Assembly (NCBI RefSeq): GCF_012927185.1
Contig: NZ_JABBGB010000002.1
Coordinates: forward strand, 1,550,001 to 1,614,000
Direction: 5' to 3'
DNA from: Pseudoflavitalea sp. G-6-1-2
Lineage (GTDB): Bacteria > Bacteroidota > Bacteroidia > Chitinophagales > Chitinophagaceae
Length of the DNA: 64,000 nucleotides
The notes below the pieces were generated by a model, which was given only the letters and a program-made list of their open reading frames with translations, was not told the origin of the DNA and did not search any database. How positions within the stretch are numbered: the stretch's first letter is position 1; the number at the start of each line of letters is the position of its first letter. A program made the position numbers and the translations under genes. Of this stretch, positions 9,479 to 18,874 are shown piece by piece.

Positions 9479-9490
9479 ACAAACGTTTGC
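9479..9490. promoter_or_regulatory. LacI-type operator
   Basis: ACAAACGTTTGC, identical over 12 bases to the copy at 9366-9377 and 113 bp from it, and 54 bp upstream of the rightward ATG. Exact repetition near the other divergent start supports joint control of both arms. Confidence 0.6.
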
Positions 9491-9543
9491 AGACTGATTA
9501 TCAGATTTATATCCCTAGATTTAATGCTTCAACGAAACTAACC

Positions 9544-12531
9544 ATGAGAAAAACAGGTTTGCTATTTGCTTTGTCAGTATTCGGTTTTTGTGCCAATGCC
9601 CAGGTTCGCTACTCCAGTGGATCGAATTGGGATGCAGATTCTTTAGGCAATCACCGCGCCGTTGTTCAGTTCAACGGAACGGGCAAAGTGGCCCGCGTGA
9701 TCATCCCCTGGCGCAGAGCCGATGCCGCTCCGCAGAACAAACGCATTATAGTGCAGGATGCCGCTACTCAACGCCAGATACTCAATGTAAAAACCGGACT
9801 GCTGAACAACGAATCGGGAGAGATCTTCTTCGAGCCGGTTTCAGGCAAGGGCAGCTACAATATTTATTACATGCCTTACAGAAATGAAGGCCGCTCCAAT
9901 TACCCCAGAGGTGTATATCTCACACCGGCAAATACAGCTTCCGAAGCATGGCTGAAGCAGGCTGATGCGAAGACTGCACCCAACACAATTGTAAGTACCA
10001 TTCAATCAATAGATAGCTTCAACAGCCTGTATCCGATGCGTGTGATTGCTACGGAGAAAGAAACAAAAGCTTTGTTGACCAAAAGCAAGCGCAGCGATTT
10101 TGTGGTGTTCCCTGAAGACAGACAGTTCCCCATTCAAATGAACGACCGTCTTCCCTATCGCTGGATTCAAAAAGGACTCACCAGCAATTTCGCGGGTGAA
10201 GCAGCAAGAGGCGAATTCTACGCTTATCAGTTAGGCATCTATGCCAGTAAAGAATTGAATGATGTAACGGTGCAATTCAGCAAACTCCGCAGCAGTACCG
10301 GAGCGGAAATTGCCGCCGGCAATAGCAGCTGCATCAATACCAATGGAACAGATTATGCAGCCAGACCACTCACCAAAACAGTGAATGTACCTGCAAATAA
10401 TATACAGGCGCTCTGGTGCGGCATCGATGTTCCGAAAGATCTTCAACCGGGCATCTACAAAGGACAGGCAACTGTGCAGGCCAAAGGCATGCAGCCATAC
10501 ACCATCAATATCACACTCACAGTAAACAATAAGATGCTTGCCGATGGTGGCATCAACGAGCCATGGAAACAAACCCGACTGAAATGGCTGAACAGCACAC
10601 TGGCACAGGACAATGCAGTGATTGCTCCATACACACCATTGCAGGTGCAGAACAACACCATTAAATTATTAGGAAGGACAGTAGAACTCGGTGCCGATGG
10701 TTTCCCTAAACAGATCCTCAGCTTCTTCACTCCGGAAATGACCGGCTATACCGATCAGCCAACTCCGCTGACCACAGAACCAATCCATTTCCATTTCACA
10801 CGCAAATCAGATGGCAAGGATTTCAAGCTCCGCAACAACGGCGTTCAGTTCATCAAACAAGAAGCAGGCACCGTTCAGTGGAAAGCCAGCAACAGCAACG
10901 ATTCGTTACAGGTGGATGTAGATGCTTCACTCGAATTCGACGGCTTTGTTTCTTACTCGGTGAAGGTTGCTGCTTTGCAGGATATCGATCTGAAAGAAAT
11001 CACTTTACATATTCCTTTCACCAAAGAAGTGGCGAAATACGCCATGGGACTGGGACAGAAAGGCGGCTACCGTCCTGACCAGATCGACTGGAAATGGGAT
11101 GTTGCACAAAAGAATCAGGATGGTGCATGGGTCGGTAACGTAAACGCCGGACTGCAATACTCACTGCGCGACGAAAAATATGTACGTCCACTCAATACCA
11201 ATTTCTACCTGCAAAAACCATTGCTGCTTCCCAGCTCATGGGGCAACGGCAATAAAGGAGGCATCACCATTGCACAAAAAGGCAATTCGATTCTTGCCAA
11301 CAATTACAGCGGTGAGCGCAGCATGAAAAAAGGAGACGTACTCTATTACAACTTCACCTTGCTGATAACACCTTTTCATACCATCAATACAGATGCGCAG
11401 TGGGATACAAGATTCTATCATCGCTACTTCCCTATCGACAGCATCAAAGCAACTGGTGCAACAGTGATCAATATCCACCATGCCAATCCAATCAATCCAT
11501 GGATCAACTATCCGTTCATCGAGCATAAGAAAATGAAAGCTTACATCGATGAAGCACATAAAAAAGGATTGAAGGTAAAGATCTACAACACCGTTCGCGA
11601 ACTGAGCAATCACGCTTACGAAACATTCCCGCTTCGCAGTCTCGGCCATGAGATCTATTCACCCGGCAAAGGTGGTGGCTTCAGCTGGCTGCAGGAGCAT
11701 ATCGGCGATGATTATATCGCTGCCTGGTTTGTTCCTGAGATCAAAGACGCTGCGATCATCAACAGTGGTATGAGCCGCTGGCATAATTACTACGTAGAAG
11801 GCATGAACTGGCTGGTGCAGAATGTAGGCATCGATGGCATCTATCTCGATGATGTAGCATTCGATCGCATCACTATGAAACGCATCAAACGTGTGCTCAC
11901 GAAAGATGGCCATCCCGGCATCATCGATCTGCACTCTGCCAATCAATACAACAAGAGCGACGGCTTCAACAACAGCGCCAATCTGTACATGGAGCATTTC
12001 CCTTACCTCAACCGCCTCTGGTTTGGGGAATATTTCGATTACGAAAAAGGAAGCGAAGACTTCTTCCTCACCGAAGTAAGCGGTATTCCATTTGGACTAA
12101 TGGGCGAAATGCTGCAGGATGGCGGCAACCCATGGCGCGGCATGATCTACGGCATGACCAACCGCATGCCCTGGAGCGATGATGCTGACCCTCGCCCCAT
12201 CTGGAAAACATGGGATGAGTTCGGCATCAAAGGCAGCAACATGATCGGTTACTGGAGCCCCAACGTTCCCGTTAAGACCAATCATGCCAAAGTTCCGGTA
12301 ACCGTGTACAAAAAGAATGGAACTGCATTGATCTCCATCGCGAGCTGGGCGGATGCAGATACCACTGTTCAATTGCAGATCGACTGGAACAAACTCGGCA
12401 TCGATGCAAGCAAAGCAGTGATCATTGCTCCAGCCATTTCAAAGTTCCAACCGGAAAGAACATTCGGCATTCAGGAGGCCATTCCTGTTGAGAAGAACAA
12501 AGGCTGGCTGCTGATCGTAAAAGAAAAATAA
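9544..12531 (+). CDS. putative glycoside hydrolase (DUF6067/GH123-like)
   Basis: 995 residues from the ATG at 9544 (MRKTGLLFALSVFGF, signal peptide ending CANAQ); an upstream TTG frame start at 9487 is rejected because it would fall inside an operator. The N-terminal 350 residues are beta-rich. The C-terminal half looks like a TIM barrel: WINYPFIEHKKMKAYIDEAH, GLKVKIYNTVREL, then GIDGIYLDDVAFDR with an acidic pair at a strand end, and LWFGEYFDYEKGSEDFF. This matches my knowledge of the DUF6067 family, related to GH123, but no substrate is known. It is probably periplasmic or secreted. It is 28 bp upstream of the DUF5107 gene and shares the divergent control region with SusC. Confidence 0.7.
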   Translation: MRKTGLLFALSVFGFCANAQVRYSSGSNWDADSLGNHRAVVQFNGTGKVARVIIPWRRADAAPQNKRIIVQDAATQRQILNVKTGLLNNESGEIFFEPVSGKGSYNIYYMPYRNEGRSNYPRGVYLTPANTASEAWLKQADAKTAPNTIVSTIQSIDSFNSLYPMRVIATEKETKALLTKSKRSDFVVFPEDRQFPIQMNDRLPYRWIQKGLTSNFAGEAARGEFYAYQLGIYASKELNDVTVQFSKLRSSTGAEIAAGNSSCINTNGTDYAARPLTKTVNVPANNIQALWCGIDVPKDLQPGIYKGQATVQAKGMQPYTINITLTVNNKMLADGGINEPWKQTRLKWLNSTLAQDNAVIAPYTPLQVQNNTIKLLGRTVELGADGFPKQILSFFTPEMTGYTDQPTPLTTEPIHFHFTRKSDGKDFKLRNNGVQFIKQEAGTVQWKASNSNDSLQVDVDASLEFDGFVSYSVKVAALQDIDLKEITLHIPFTKEVAKYAMGLGQKGGYRPDQIDWKWDVAQKNQDGAWVGNVNAGLQYSLRDEKYVRPLNTNFYLQKPLLLPSSWGNGNKGGITIAQKGNSILANNYSGERSMKKGDVLYYNFTLLITPFHTINTDAQWDTRFYHRYFPIDSIKATGATVINIHHANPINPWINYPFIEHKKMKAYIDEAHKKGLKVKIYNTVRELSNHAYETFPLRSLGHEIYSPGKGGGFSWLQEHIGDDYIAAWFVPEIKDAAIINSGMSRWHNYYVEGMNWLVQNVGIDGIYLDDVAFDRITMKRIKRVLTKDGHPGIIDLHSANQYNKSDGFNNSANLYMEHFPYLNRLWFGEYFDYEKGSEDFFLTEVSGIPFGLMGEMLQDGGNPWRGMIYGMTNRMPWSDDADPRPIWKTWDEFGIKGSNMIGYWSPNVPVKTNHAKVPVTVYKKNGTALISIASWADADTTVQLQIDWNKLGIDASKAVIIAPAISKFQPERTFGIQEAIPVEKNKGWLLIVKEK

Positions 12532-12559
12532 TTTCGGTTACTCCATATTGTTACACCAT

Positions 12560-15500
12560 ATGAAAAAGCAATTCGTTTTCTGCATGGCCATGCTGCTGGG
12601 CGGATCTATTACATCTGCCCAACAGCCTGCCACTGTGAGGGAATACAAACAATCGTTTCCCACCTATCCGTTCAGCGATCCCAATCCTGTTCCGCTGCTG
12701 AGTGCGGTGTATCCTTATTTCAGGTACGATGGATTTACCGATAAGCCCATACAGAAAGAATGGAAAGTGATTGAACTGGAAAACGATTTCATCAAACTGC
12801 TGATCCTTCCTGAGATTGGTGGAAAGATCTGGGCAGCCATCGAGAAGTCATCGGGCAGGCCTTTCATCTATTACAACCACGCAGTGAAGTTCCGGGATAT
12901 CGCTATGCGCGGACCATGGACCAGCGGTGGCCTCGAAGCCAACTACGGCGGCATCATGGGCCATACGCCCAACTGCGCTACACCAGTAGACTACGCAGTG
13001 CAACGCAATGAAGACGGAAGCGTAAGCTGCACCATCGGTGTACTCGATCTGCTGAGCCGGAGCAACTGGAGAATGGAGATCAGGCTTCCTAAAGACAAAG
13101 CATGGTTCTCCACAAAATCGTTCTGGTACAATGCAACATCAGTGGAGCAGCCTTACTACCACTGGATGAATGCCGGACTGAAAGCCAGCGGCAATCTGGA
13201 GTTCATCTATCCCGGCAATCGCTACATCGGTCACAATGGAGAAGCCGAAGCATGGCCCATCAATAAAACAAACGGAAAGAATCAGTCATTTTACGAACAG
13301 AATGATTTCGGAGGATATAAATCGTACCATGTCTTCGGCAAGTACACCGGCTTCTCAGGAGCCTACTGGCACGATGATGATCTCGGTATGGTACGATACG
13401 GAACACACGATGATAAAGCAGGCAAGAAGATCTGGATCTGGGGACTCTCACGTCAGGGTATGATCTGGGAGAAACTGCTCACCGACACAGATGGACAATA
13501 CGTAGAACTGCAATCCGGCAGGCTCTTCAACCAGAACGCCGACAAGAGCAGTTACACACCTTTCAAGCACCGCAGCTTCGCGCCCTATGCCACCGATACC
13601 TGGACGGAATACTGGTATCCCGTGCACAAAACAAAAGGCATGGTGGAAGCCAATGAACAAGGCGCCCTGAATGTACAGTACGAAAAAGGATGGCTGAAAA
13701 TATATTTCTCTCCTGCCGCATCTGTCAATGATCAATTGATTGTAAAATCTGGCGAGACAACAGTGTACACTAAAAATCTGCAGCTGTCTCCATTGCAGAC
13801 ATTCGCCGATTCCATTCAGGTCGCTGCAAACGCGGACCAGCTGACCGTTACATTAGGAACGAACAAATTGCAGTACCAGTCTGCTCCGCAGGCCAATGTA
13901 CTCAGTCGCCCGGTAACAACACCTGCTGATTTCGACTGGACCTCCACTTACGGACTGTACCTGCTCGGTAAGGAAGCGATGGATCAGAAAAGATATCCCG
14001 AAGCGGAAGAGCTGTTGCAGAAGGCATTGAAGAACGATCACAATTATTTTCCTGCTCTCGTGAAAATGGCGGCATTGCTCTATCGCAATCTCCGTTACAC
14101 AGAAGCATTGGAACTGATCACCAGAGCGCTCAGCATAGATACACACGCGGGCGATGCCAATTATTATTACGGACTGATCAATACTGCGCTCGGAAATACC
14201 ATCGATGCGAAAGATGGATTTGATCTTGCTACGTTATCAACAGAATACCGTAGTGCAGCCTACACAGAACTCAGCAAAATCTATCTGCGCGAAAACAATG
14301 CTGACAAGGCATTGGGTTACGCAGCAAAAGCAGTCGACTACAATCGTTTCAATATCGATGCACTGCAATTGCAGGCAGTGATCTACCGTCAGCAAAAACA
14401 AACAGACAAACACAACAGTATTCTCACGCAGCTCCTGAGCATGGATATCCTGAATCATTTCACAGGATTTGAAAAATACCTGCGCAGCAATCAGGAGTCG
14501 GATAAGCAACAATTCAGCGATCAGATCCGCAACGAGTTGCCTGTTGAAACTTATCTCGAACTGGGCATCTGGTATTACAACGCGGGACAAAAAGAAGATG
14601 CAGTAAAGGTTTTCGCTGCTTGTCCGGCTTCCGTTGAAGCCTCCTATTGGCTGGCCTTCCTGCAAAAGCAGCCAATCAAAAAAGAAGCGATCGATCTCAG
14701 GCTGGCATTCCCTTTCCGTTCGGAGACCGCGGGCGTAATCGAAGCGTTGCGCAGGCAGCAGAGCAATTGGTTTTTGGATTATCATCTCGCGCTCATCTAT
14801 CTCGACAGAAACAGGAAAACAGAAGCGATGCAGCTGCTCAACAATTGCGGCAACAGCACAGGCTTTGCACCGCTGTATGCAGTGCGGGCTGCATTGAACA
14901 ATACCAGCCATCCGGAACAGGCAGCGCAGGATCTTCAGCTGGCAGCGTCTATCGATCCGCAATGGCGTTACCAGAAATTACTGGCAGAGCACTATATCCG
15001 TAACGGGCAAAACGATAAGGCCTTACCAGTTACGGAACGATTTTACAAAGCCAATCCCAGGCATTACATCATGGGAATGCTCTATGCAAAAGCATTGCTG
15101 CTGAACAAGCGCTACGCGGCTTCGGATGCAGTTCTGAGCAAACTGAACATCATCCCATTCGAAGGGGCTACAGACGGAAGAGAGTTGTATCGCGAAGCAA
15201 AACTGATGCAGGCTGTGCAGGCGATGCAGCAGAAGAATTACAAGAAGGCAATACAATTCATATCTCAGGCAAAGCAATGGCCGGAGAATCTGGGAGTAGG
15301 CAAACCTTATGAAGCCGACATCGATACGAGACTGGAAGATTTCATGAGTTATCAATGTAATCGCGCCACGGGGAAGAACGATGCAGCCGATCAGTTGCTG
15401 CAACAGATCATCCGGTTTGAGCCACGCATCGACAATACAGTGAGCAACTTCCAACCCGCTAATACTTTTGTAACAGCATGGGCTTACCGTCAGTTGCAGC

Positions 15501-15673
15501 AATCAGATCGTGGTACGCAGTGGCTGAATGAACAGGCCAAACAATATCCCGATAATAAAATATTGCATTGGAGCAAAGCCCTGTTTGAAGAAAATCAGCA
15601 GCCTTTACCTGATGCAGAAAAAAATGCCAACGTAAGAATTTTGGAAGCACTGAAAGTTTCCGGAGTTTTCTAA
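12560..15673 (+). CDS. DUF5107-TPR periplasmic protein
   Basis: 1037 residues from the ATG at 12560, which begins a signal peptide (MKKQFVFCMAMLLGG, then TSAQQ); the upstream TTG at 12548 is not preferred. The N-terminal 380 residues match DUF5107 (YPYFRYDGFTDKP, LPEIGGKIWAAIEK, LEANYGGIMGHTPNCATPVDY split over two strands), a galactose-mutarotase-like fold that often accompanies carbohydrate enzymes. From about 465 onward come tetratricopeptide repeats (EAMDQKRYPEAEELLQKAL, LITRALSIDTHAGDANYYYG). It may handle the sugar product or scaffold the upstream enzyme. Transcription ends at the hairpin at 15712. Confidence 0.8.
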   Translation: MKKQFVFCMAMLLGGSITSAQQPATVREYKQSFPTYPFSDPNPVPLLSAVYPYFRYDGFTDKPIQKEWKVIELENDFIKLLILPEIGGKIWAAIEKSSGRPFIYYNHAVKFRDIAMRGPWTSGGLEANYGGIMGHTPNCATPVDYAVQRNEDGSVSCTIGVLDLLSRSNWRMEIRLPKDKAWFSTKSFWYNATSVEQPYYHWMNAGLKASGNLEFIYPGNRYIGHNGEAEAWPINKTNGKNQSFYEQNDFGGYKSYHVFGKYTGFSGAYWHDDDLGMVRYGTHDDKAGKKIWIWGLSRQGMIWEKLLTDTDGQYVELQSGRLFNQNADKSSYTPFKHRSFAPYATDTWTEYWYPVHKTKGMVEANEQGALNVQYEKGWLKIYFSPAASVNDQLIVKSGETTVYTKNLQLSPLQTFADSIQVAANADQLTVTLGTNKLQYQSAPQANVLSRPVTTPADFDWTSTYGLYLLGKEAMDQKRYPEAEELLQKALKNDHNYFPALVKMAALLYRNLRYTEALELITRALSIDTHAGDANYYYGLINTALGNTIDAKDGFDLATLSTEYRSAAYTELSKIYLRENNADKALGYAAKAVDYNRFNIDALQLQAVIYRQQKQTDKHNSILTQLLSMDILNHFTGFEKYLRSNQESDKQQFSDQIRNELPVETYLELGIWYYNAGQKEDAVKVFAACPASVEASYWLAFLQKQPIKKEAIDLRLAFPFRSETAGVIEALRRQQSNWFLDYHLALIYLDRNRKTEAMQLLNNCGNSTGFAPLYAVRAALNNTSHPEQAAQDLQLAASIDPQWRYQKLLAEHYIRNGQNDKALPVTERFYKANPRHYIMGMLYAKALLLNKRYAASDAVLSKLNIIPFEGATDGRELYREAKLMQAVQAMQQKNYKKAIQFISQAKQWPENLGVGKPYEADIDTRLEDFMSYQCNRATGKNDAADQLLQQIIRFEPRIDNTVSNFQPANTFVTAWAYRQLQQSDRGTQWLNEQAKQYPDNKILHWSKALFEENQQPLPDAEKNANVRILEALKVSGVF

Positions 15674-15980
15674 GTTTCCGTACAGAGGTTGAGCCCTGTG
15701 GCACAATTGTTGAAGCCGTTCTATCATCAGAGCGGCTTCTTTTTTTCCCTTCTTTTACCGCATTCCATAGACACTTCAGAGCAGCAATAGCACAATTCTT
15801 TTCCAAATTATTATGCATTTTTCTTTCACTGATATTTCAGAAATTTAAAACAACGTACTCTCCCTCTGCAATAAATAGTCCTTCCCTTTTGATGATACAA
15901 ACTGCATCCCGCTTCGCATGCTGAAGCGGACGTGCCGTTCTGCATACATACATACTATTATTATCACCAAACCTTATGTC
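15674..15980. other. intergenic region upstream of terpene synthase
   Basis: 307 bp. It holds the terminator at 15712-15747 and then A/T-rich sequence that should carry the terpene synthase promoter; no exact TAnnTTTG box was found. No gene is seen. Confidence 0.5.
15712..15747 (+). terminator. rho-independent terminator
   Basis: GAAGCCG (15712-15718) pairs with CGGCTTC (15733-15739), extended inward by TTCT/AGAG pairing, and is followed by a run of T. It closes the DUF6067-DUF5107 transcript. Confidence 0.8.
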
Positions 15981-17078
15981 ATGAAACATGAACACGCTGT
16001 TCAGGTTGCTTCGCGTATTGTTTCCATCCAACGAGATTACGAAGCCCTGAGAGGCCATGCTGCATTTTCTCTTCAGGAACTTTTCAACTTCACACAATTC
16101 GATCTGAATGCTTTCTGCGCCAGTTTCTCTCCGCATCCTGAAAGCAAAACGCTCTCCCGGTCGGCAAAGGAATTCTGCGACAGGTATGGCATCTGGCTGC
16201 CCAATGCAGAGCACTACATCAGTTGTGCTTTGTATCTCTATCCGGCAGCTACACTACACCGTATGGAAACCATGCTGAAGAATCTCGCCATCGGTTATTA
16301 TCTGAACGACATCATGGGAAGAGACCTCTTCAAGTATCTGGCTGTAGAAGATCGCCATCAGGCATCTACAATGATACAGCGGATGTCGAAAGTACACCCA
16401 CCGTTTATCGACGATGCCGGCAACGATCCTGTTGAACAGGCCAACCTCGAAATGCTGGGCGAAGTGTTGCAGCATTCACCGGAAGACTGGTTCAACAGAT
16501 TCCTCCCCTGCTTCTCGAAGTACATCGAGGTAACACACCAGGATTGCAGCTGCGTGAAACTCGGCAGCATTCTCTCCGTAAAAAAATATGTGAACATGCG
16601 TTACTGCACATCGGGCATGGGACATATTGTGCAATTCATCGAATACGCAGAAGGCGATTTCCTGAACTGGCAATGGCTAACTGAAAAAGGACTGAATGAA
16701 ACACTCGAAAGAGTGCATCGGTCTACCGCGTTGATCGGCGCCCTCATGAACGATTTCTTTTCATTCGAGAAAGAAGTGATCGACAACAATGCCGATTCCA
16801 ATCTGCTGATGGCAGTGGCATTGAACAATCCGGATTATGGATTGAACAATGTGATCGATCATTGCGCAGGCATTATCCGATCCTTGCTGAAAGATTATCT
16901 CAACGGAGTGCATCAGATCAAGAAAGCGATTGCCAATCAAAAGGATGTTGATTCCGGCATCATGCGCAGGCACCTCGTTGGCCTCGACCGCTGCGTGCAG
17001 GCCAGCTGGCTATGGCAGGTATTTACACAAAGGTATAAACGGTCTGTTTCCATCTGGAAAGAAACCACCCTTTCTTAA
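15981..17078 (+). CDS. class I terpene synthase
   Basis: 365 residues from the ATG at 15981. The all-alpha class I terpenoid fold is supported by ordered motifs: NDIMGRD (109-115) where the aspartate-rich metal motif belongs, a likely diphosphate-sensor arginine in VNMRYCTSGMGH (Arg207), the NSE triad MNDFFSFEKE (Asn257, Ser261, Glu265; pattern NDxxSxxKE), and a C-terminal RY pair (351-352). Bacterial enzymes of this type cyclise prenyl diphosphates such as FPP or GGPP in the cytosol using Mg2+. The first residue of the metal motif is Asn rather than Asp. No prenyl transferase or P450 is adjacent, so the product probably comes from the general isoprenoid pool. Sesqui- versus diterpene cannot be decided. 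Confidence 0.85.
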   Translation: MKHEHAVQVASRIVSIQRDYEALRGHAAFSLQELFNFTQFDLNAFCASFSPHPESKTLSRSAKEFCDRYGIWLPNAEHYISCALYLYPAATLHRMETMLKNLAIGYYLNDIMGRDLFKYLAVEDRHQASTMIQRMSKVHPPFIDDAGNDPVEQANLEMLGEVLQHSPEDWFNRFLPCFSKYIEVTHQDCSCVKLGSILSVKKYVNMRYCTSGMGHIVQFIEYAEGDFLNWQWLTEKGLNETLERVHRSTALIGALMNDFFSFEKEVIDNNADSNLLMAVALNNPDYGLNNVIDHCAGIIRSLLKDYLNGVHQIKKAIANQKDVDSGIMRRHLVGLDRCVQASWLWQVFTQRYKRSVSIWKETTLS

Positions 17079-17085
17079 CCTGCAT

Positions 17086-17133
17086 ACCGTGAGTTGGGCG
17101 CCGGCAAAGGCGTTCAGCTCACGGTTATTTTTT
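17086..17133. terminator. hairpin terminator between convergent genes
   Basis: ACCGTGAG...GGCGCC (from 17086) pairs with GGCGTTCAGCTCACGGT (ending 17125), followed by TATTTTTTT. It ends the terpene synthase gene and overlaps the stop region of the convergent histidine kinase. Confidence 0.75.
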
Positions 17134-18874
17134 TGTTGTGAATAATGCGGGAGATAGTTACGAGAAAGTTTTTGATCTCTATTGGTTTGAGTACATAATC
17201 ATCGGCGCCGAGCTCAAGCAGTTCATTCAAACCGTTATGATTGTAAACTGCGCCGGTGGTTACAATTACAGGGATATTCTTTGTATCGGGATTTTCTTTC
17301 AGTTGTACGATGGCCTGTTCTGCGCGGAGACCCGGCATATGATAATCCATGATAATTACATCGGGCTTATCTGCCGCGACACGCAGCAGCATGGCATTGC
17401 CACTGCTTACAACGGAAGGGATCATGCCCAGCCGGTTCAGCTCTTCTCCCGTTGCACGCGCCGTGATGGCATCATCATCGGCAATGAGCACTTTTTGTCC
17501 GGGCAGCACCCGGCGGATCAATTCCATCTCTTCTTCTGTGAGTTTTCCCTGCTGCAGCATTTCGAGTTTGCCCAGCATCAGTGGAAATATCACGGTGAAC
17601 TCCACTGTATTCTCCTGTATATTCTTCGTGAAGGTGATCTCACCTCCCAGTTCATGCACTTTCTCTTTGGTGATGAAGAGACCCAGCCCTGTACTGTCCG
17701 GCACATGCGAATTGGTATTGCAGGAAACATAAGGCGAGAAGATCTCTTCCATATTCACGTTCACCGAACTATTGCTGTGATTGATCACTTTTACAGACCA
17801 TGCCCTGCGTGCAGGAACCGGCTCCACGATCAGCTGCACCTTTGTTTTCTTCTTACTGAACTTAATGGCGTTGGAGAAAAGATTATTCAATATCTGCGCA
17901 ATCTTGTTCTTGTCCGATACAATGATGGCGGGCATCTTATCCATATTCAGCACAAAACTGATCTCCCGCTGAATGCCCAGCACACTGTTGAATTCAATCA
18001 GATCTACCAGAAACTCTTTCAGCATAAAATGTTCCATCACATTTTCCGGTTTCTTACCGGCACCGATCTCTGCCAGCGAAAGGCTGTTGCTGATGATCCC
18101 CTGCACATTTCTGGTGCCTGTCTTCAGCATGGTGGCAATCAGTGCAAGGGTCTGTTTGTTCATTTCTTTTTTCTGCAGCTCATGTTCCAGTTTCTCTACC
18201 CAGATGCTCATGGAGTTTAAGGGGCTGCGCATTTCATGCGCGATATTGGCCGTATAATGTTGTGTATTCTGATTCTCTTTCACCAGCGAAAAGCGCAGAT
18301 CATTGCCATGGCGGTAAGGAATGCTGAGGAAGTAAAGGATCACCATCACACCTCCAATTACCATGCTCTGAATCACAAATTCAGAATTGAAACTCAGGGG
18401 TGCAGGTTCAACCCCATAAAAATACACCAGCTGCAATACAGCCAGATCGAGTACTGCCAGCAGGTAACAGATAGTACGGATCTTATTATCTCTCTCGATC
18501 AGAAAGATGATGGAAACCAGAAAGATAATGGCAAACTGCAATTGCACCCCGCCGAACAGGATGCCGAAAAAAGCTACGAAAAAACATTGATTGAAATAGA
18601 AGAACAAACTGGCCGTACGGTGCTTCTTCAATTTATTCCATTGAAGCACTGAAAGATTGATCAGGTATTCAATGATGAAACAGGCGAGTAAGAATGGAGT
18701 AAAAATTACGCAACTAAGTACAGTCACTACAATTGGCACCATCAGTACTGCAACAAGCAGACTTAGTTTGTTTACCAGTTCGATCCTGAAGATTTGTTCA
18801 GGATCAGCAATATCCTCCGTACCGGCTTTTACGAATTTCGTATAAAGGAGGTTCAATCTGGAAATGAAGCCCAT
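17114..18874 (-). CDS. hybrid histidine kinase with C-terminal receiver
   Basis: 586 residues. About six membrane segments lie within residues 38-185 with no large periplasmic sensor loop. HisKA: IAHEMRSPLN with His213. HATPase: N box QILNNLFSNAIKFS (about 328-340) and G2 box DSTGLGLF (393-400). The usual G1 box (DxGxG) is replaced by INHSNSSVNVN. Receiver: acidic pocket ADDD (465-468), phospho-acceptor Asp510 in IIMDYHMPG, TT (539-540) and Lys563 in LKP. It probably autophosphorylates and passes phosphate to its own receiver, then to an unknown partner, as no DNA-binding regulator is adjacent. It is convergent with the terpene synthase. Confidence 0.9.
   Translation of the reverse strand: MGFISRLNLLYTKFVKAGTEDIADPEQIFRIELVNKLSLLVAVLMVPIVVTVLSCVIFTPFLLACFIIEYLINLSVLQWNKLKKHRTASLFFYFNQCFFVAFFGILFGGVQLQFAIIFLVSIIFLIERDNKIRTICYLLAVLDLAVLQLVYFYGVEPAPLSFNSEFVIQSMVIGGVMVILYFLSIPYRHGNDLRFSLVKENQNTQHYTANIAHEMRSPLNSMSIWVEKLEHELQKKEMNKQTLALIATMLKTGTRNVQGIISNSLSLAEIGAGKKPENVMEHFMLKEFLVDLIEFNSVLGIQREISFVLNMDKMPAIIVSDKNKIAQILNNLFSNAIKFSKKKTKVQLIVEPVPARRAWSVKVINHSNSSVNVNMEEIFSPYVSCNTNSHVPDSTGLGLFITKEKVHELGGEITFTKNIQENTVEFTVIFPLMLGKLEMLQQGKLTEEEMELIRRVLPGQKVLIADDDAITARATGEELNRLGMIPSVVSSGNAMLLRVAADKPDVIIMDYHMPGLRAEQAIVQLKENPDTKNIPVIVTTGAVYNHNGLNELLELGADDYVLKPIEIKNFLVTISRIIHNKKITVS

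Larger units (their letters stand above)
9229..9543. other. divergent regulatory region of the sulfotransferase/GH locus
   Basis: 315 bp between SusC (leftward) and the DUF6067 gene (rightward). It carries three CAAACGTTTG-like palindromes at 9345-9354, 9367-9376 and 9480-9489. A near -7 box TAGATTTA lies about 20 nt upstream of the rightward ATG. No gene is seen. Confidence 0.6.

Noticed and set aside
14237-14962. 241-codon open frame on the minus strand
   Set aside because: It is antisense to the TPR region of the DUF5107 protein and has no recognisable domain.
17138-18220. 360-codon open frame on the plus strand
   Set aside because: It lies fully antisense within the hybrid histidine kinase, whose motifs are clear. 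The translated sequence is Cys/His-rich and has no domain.
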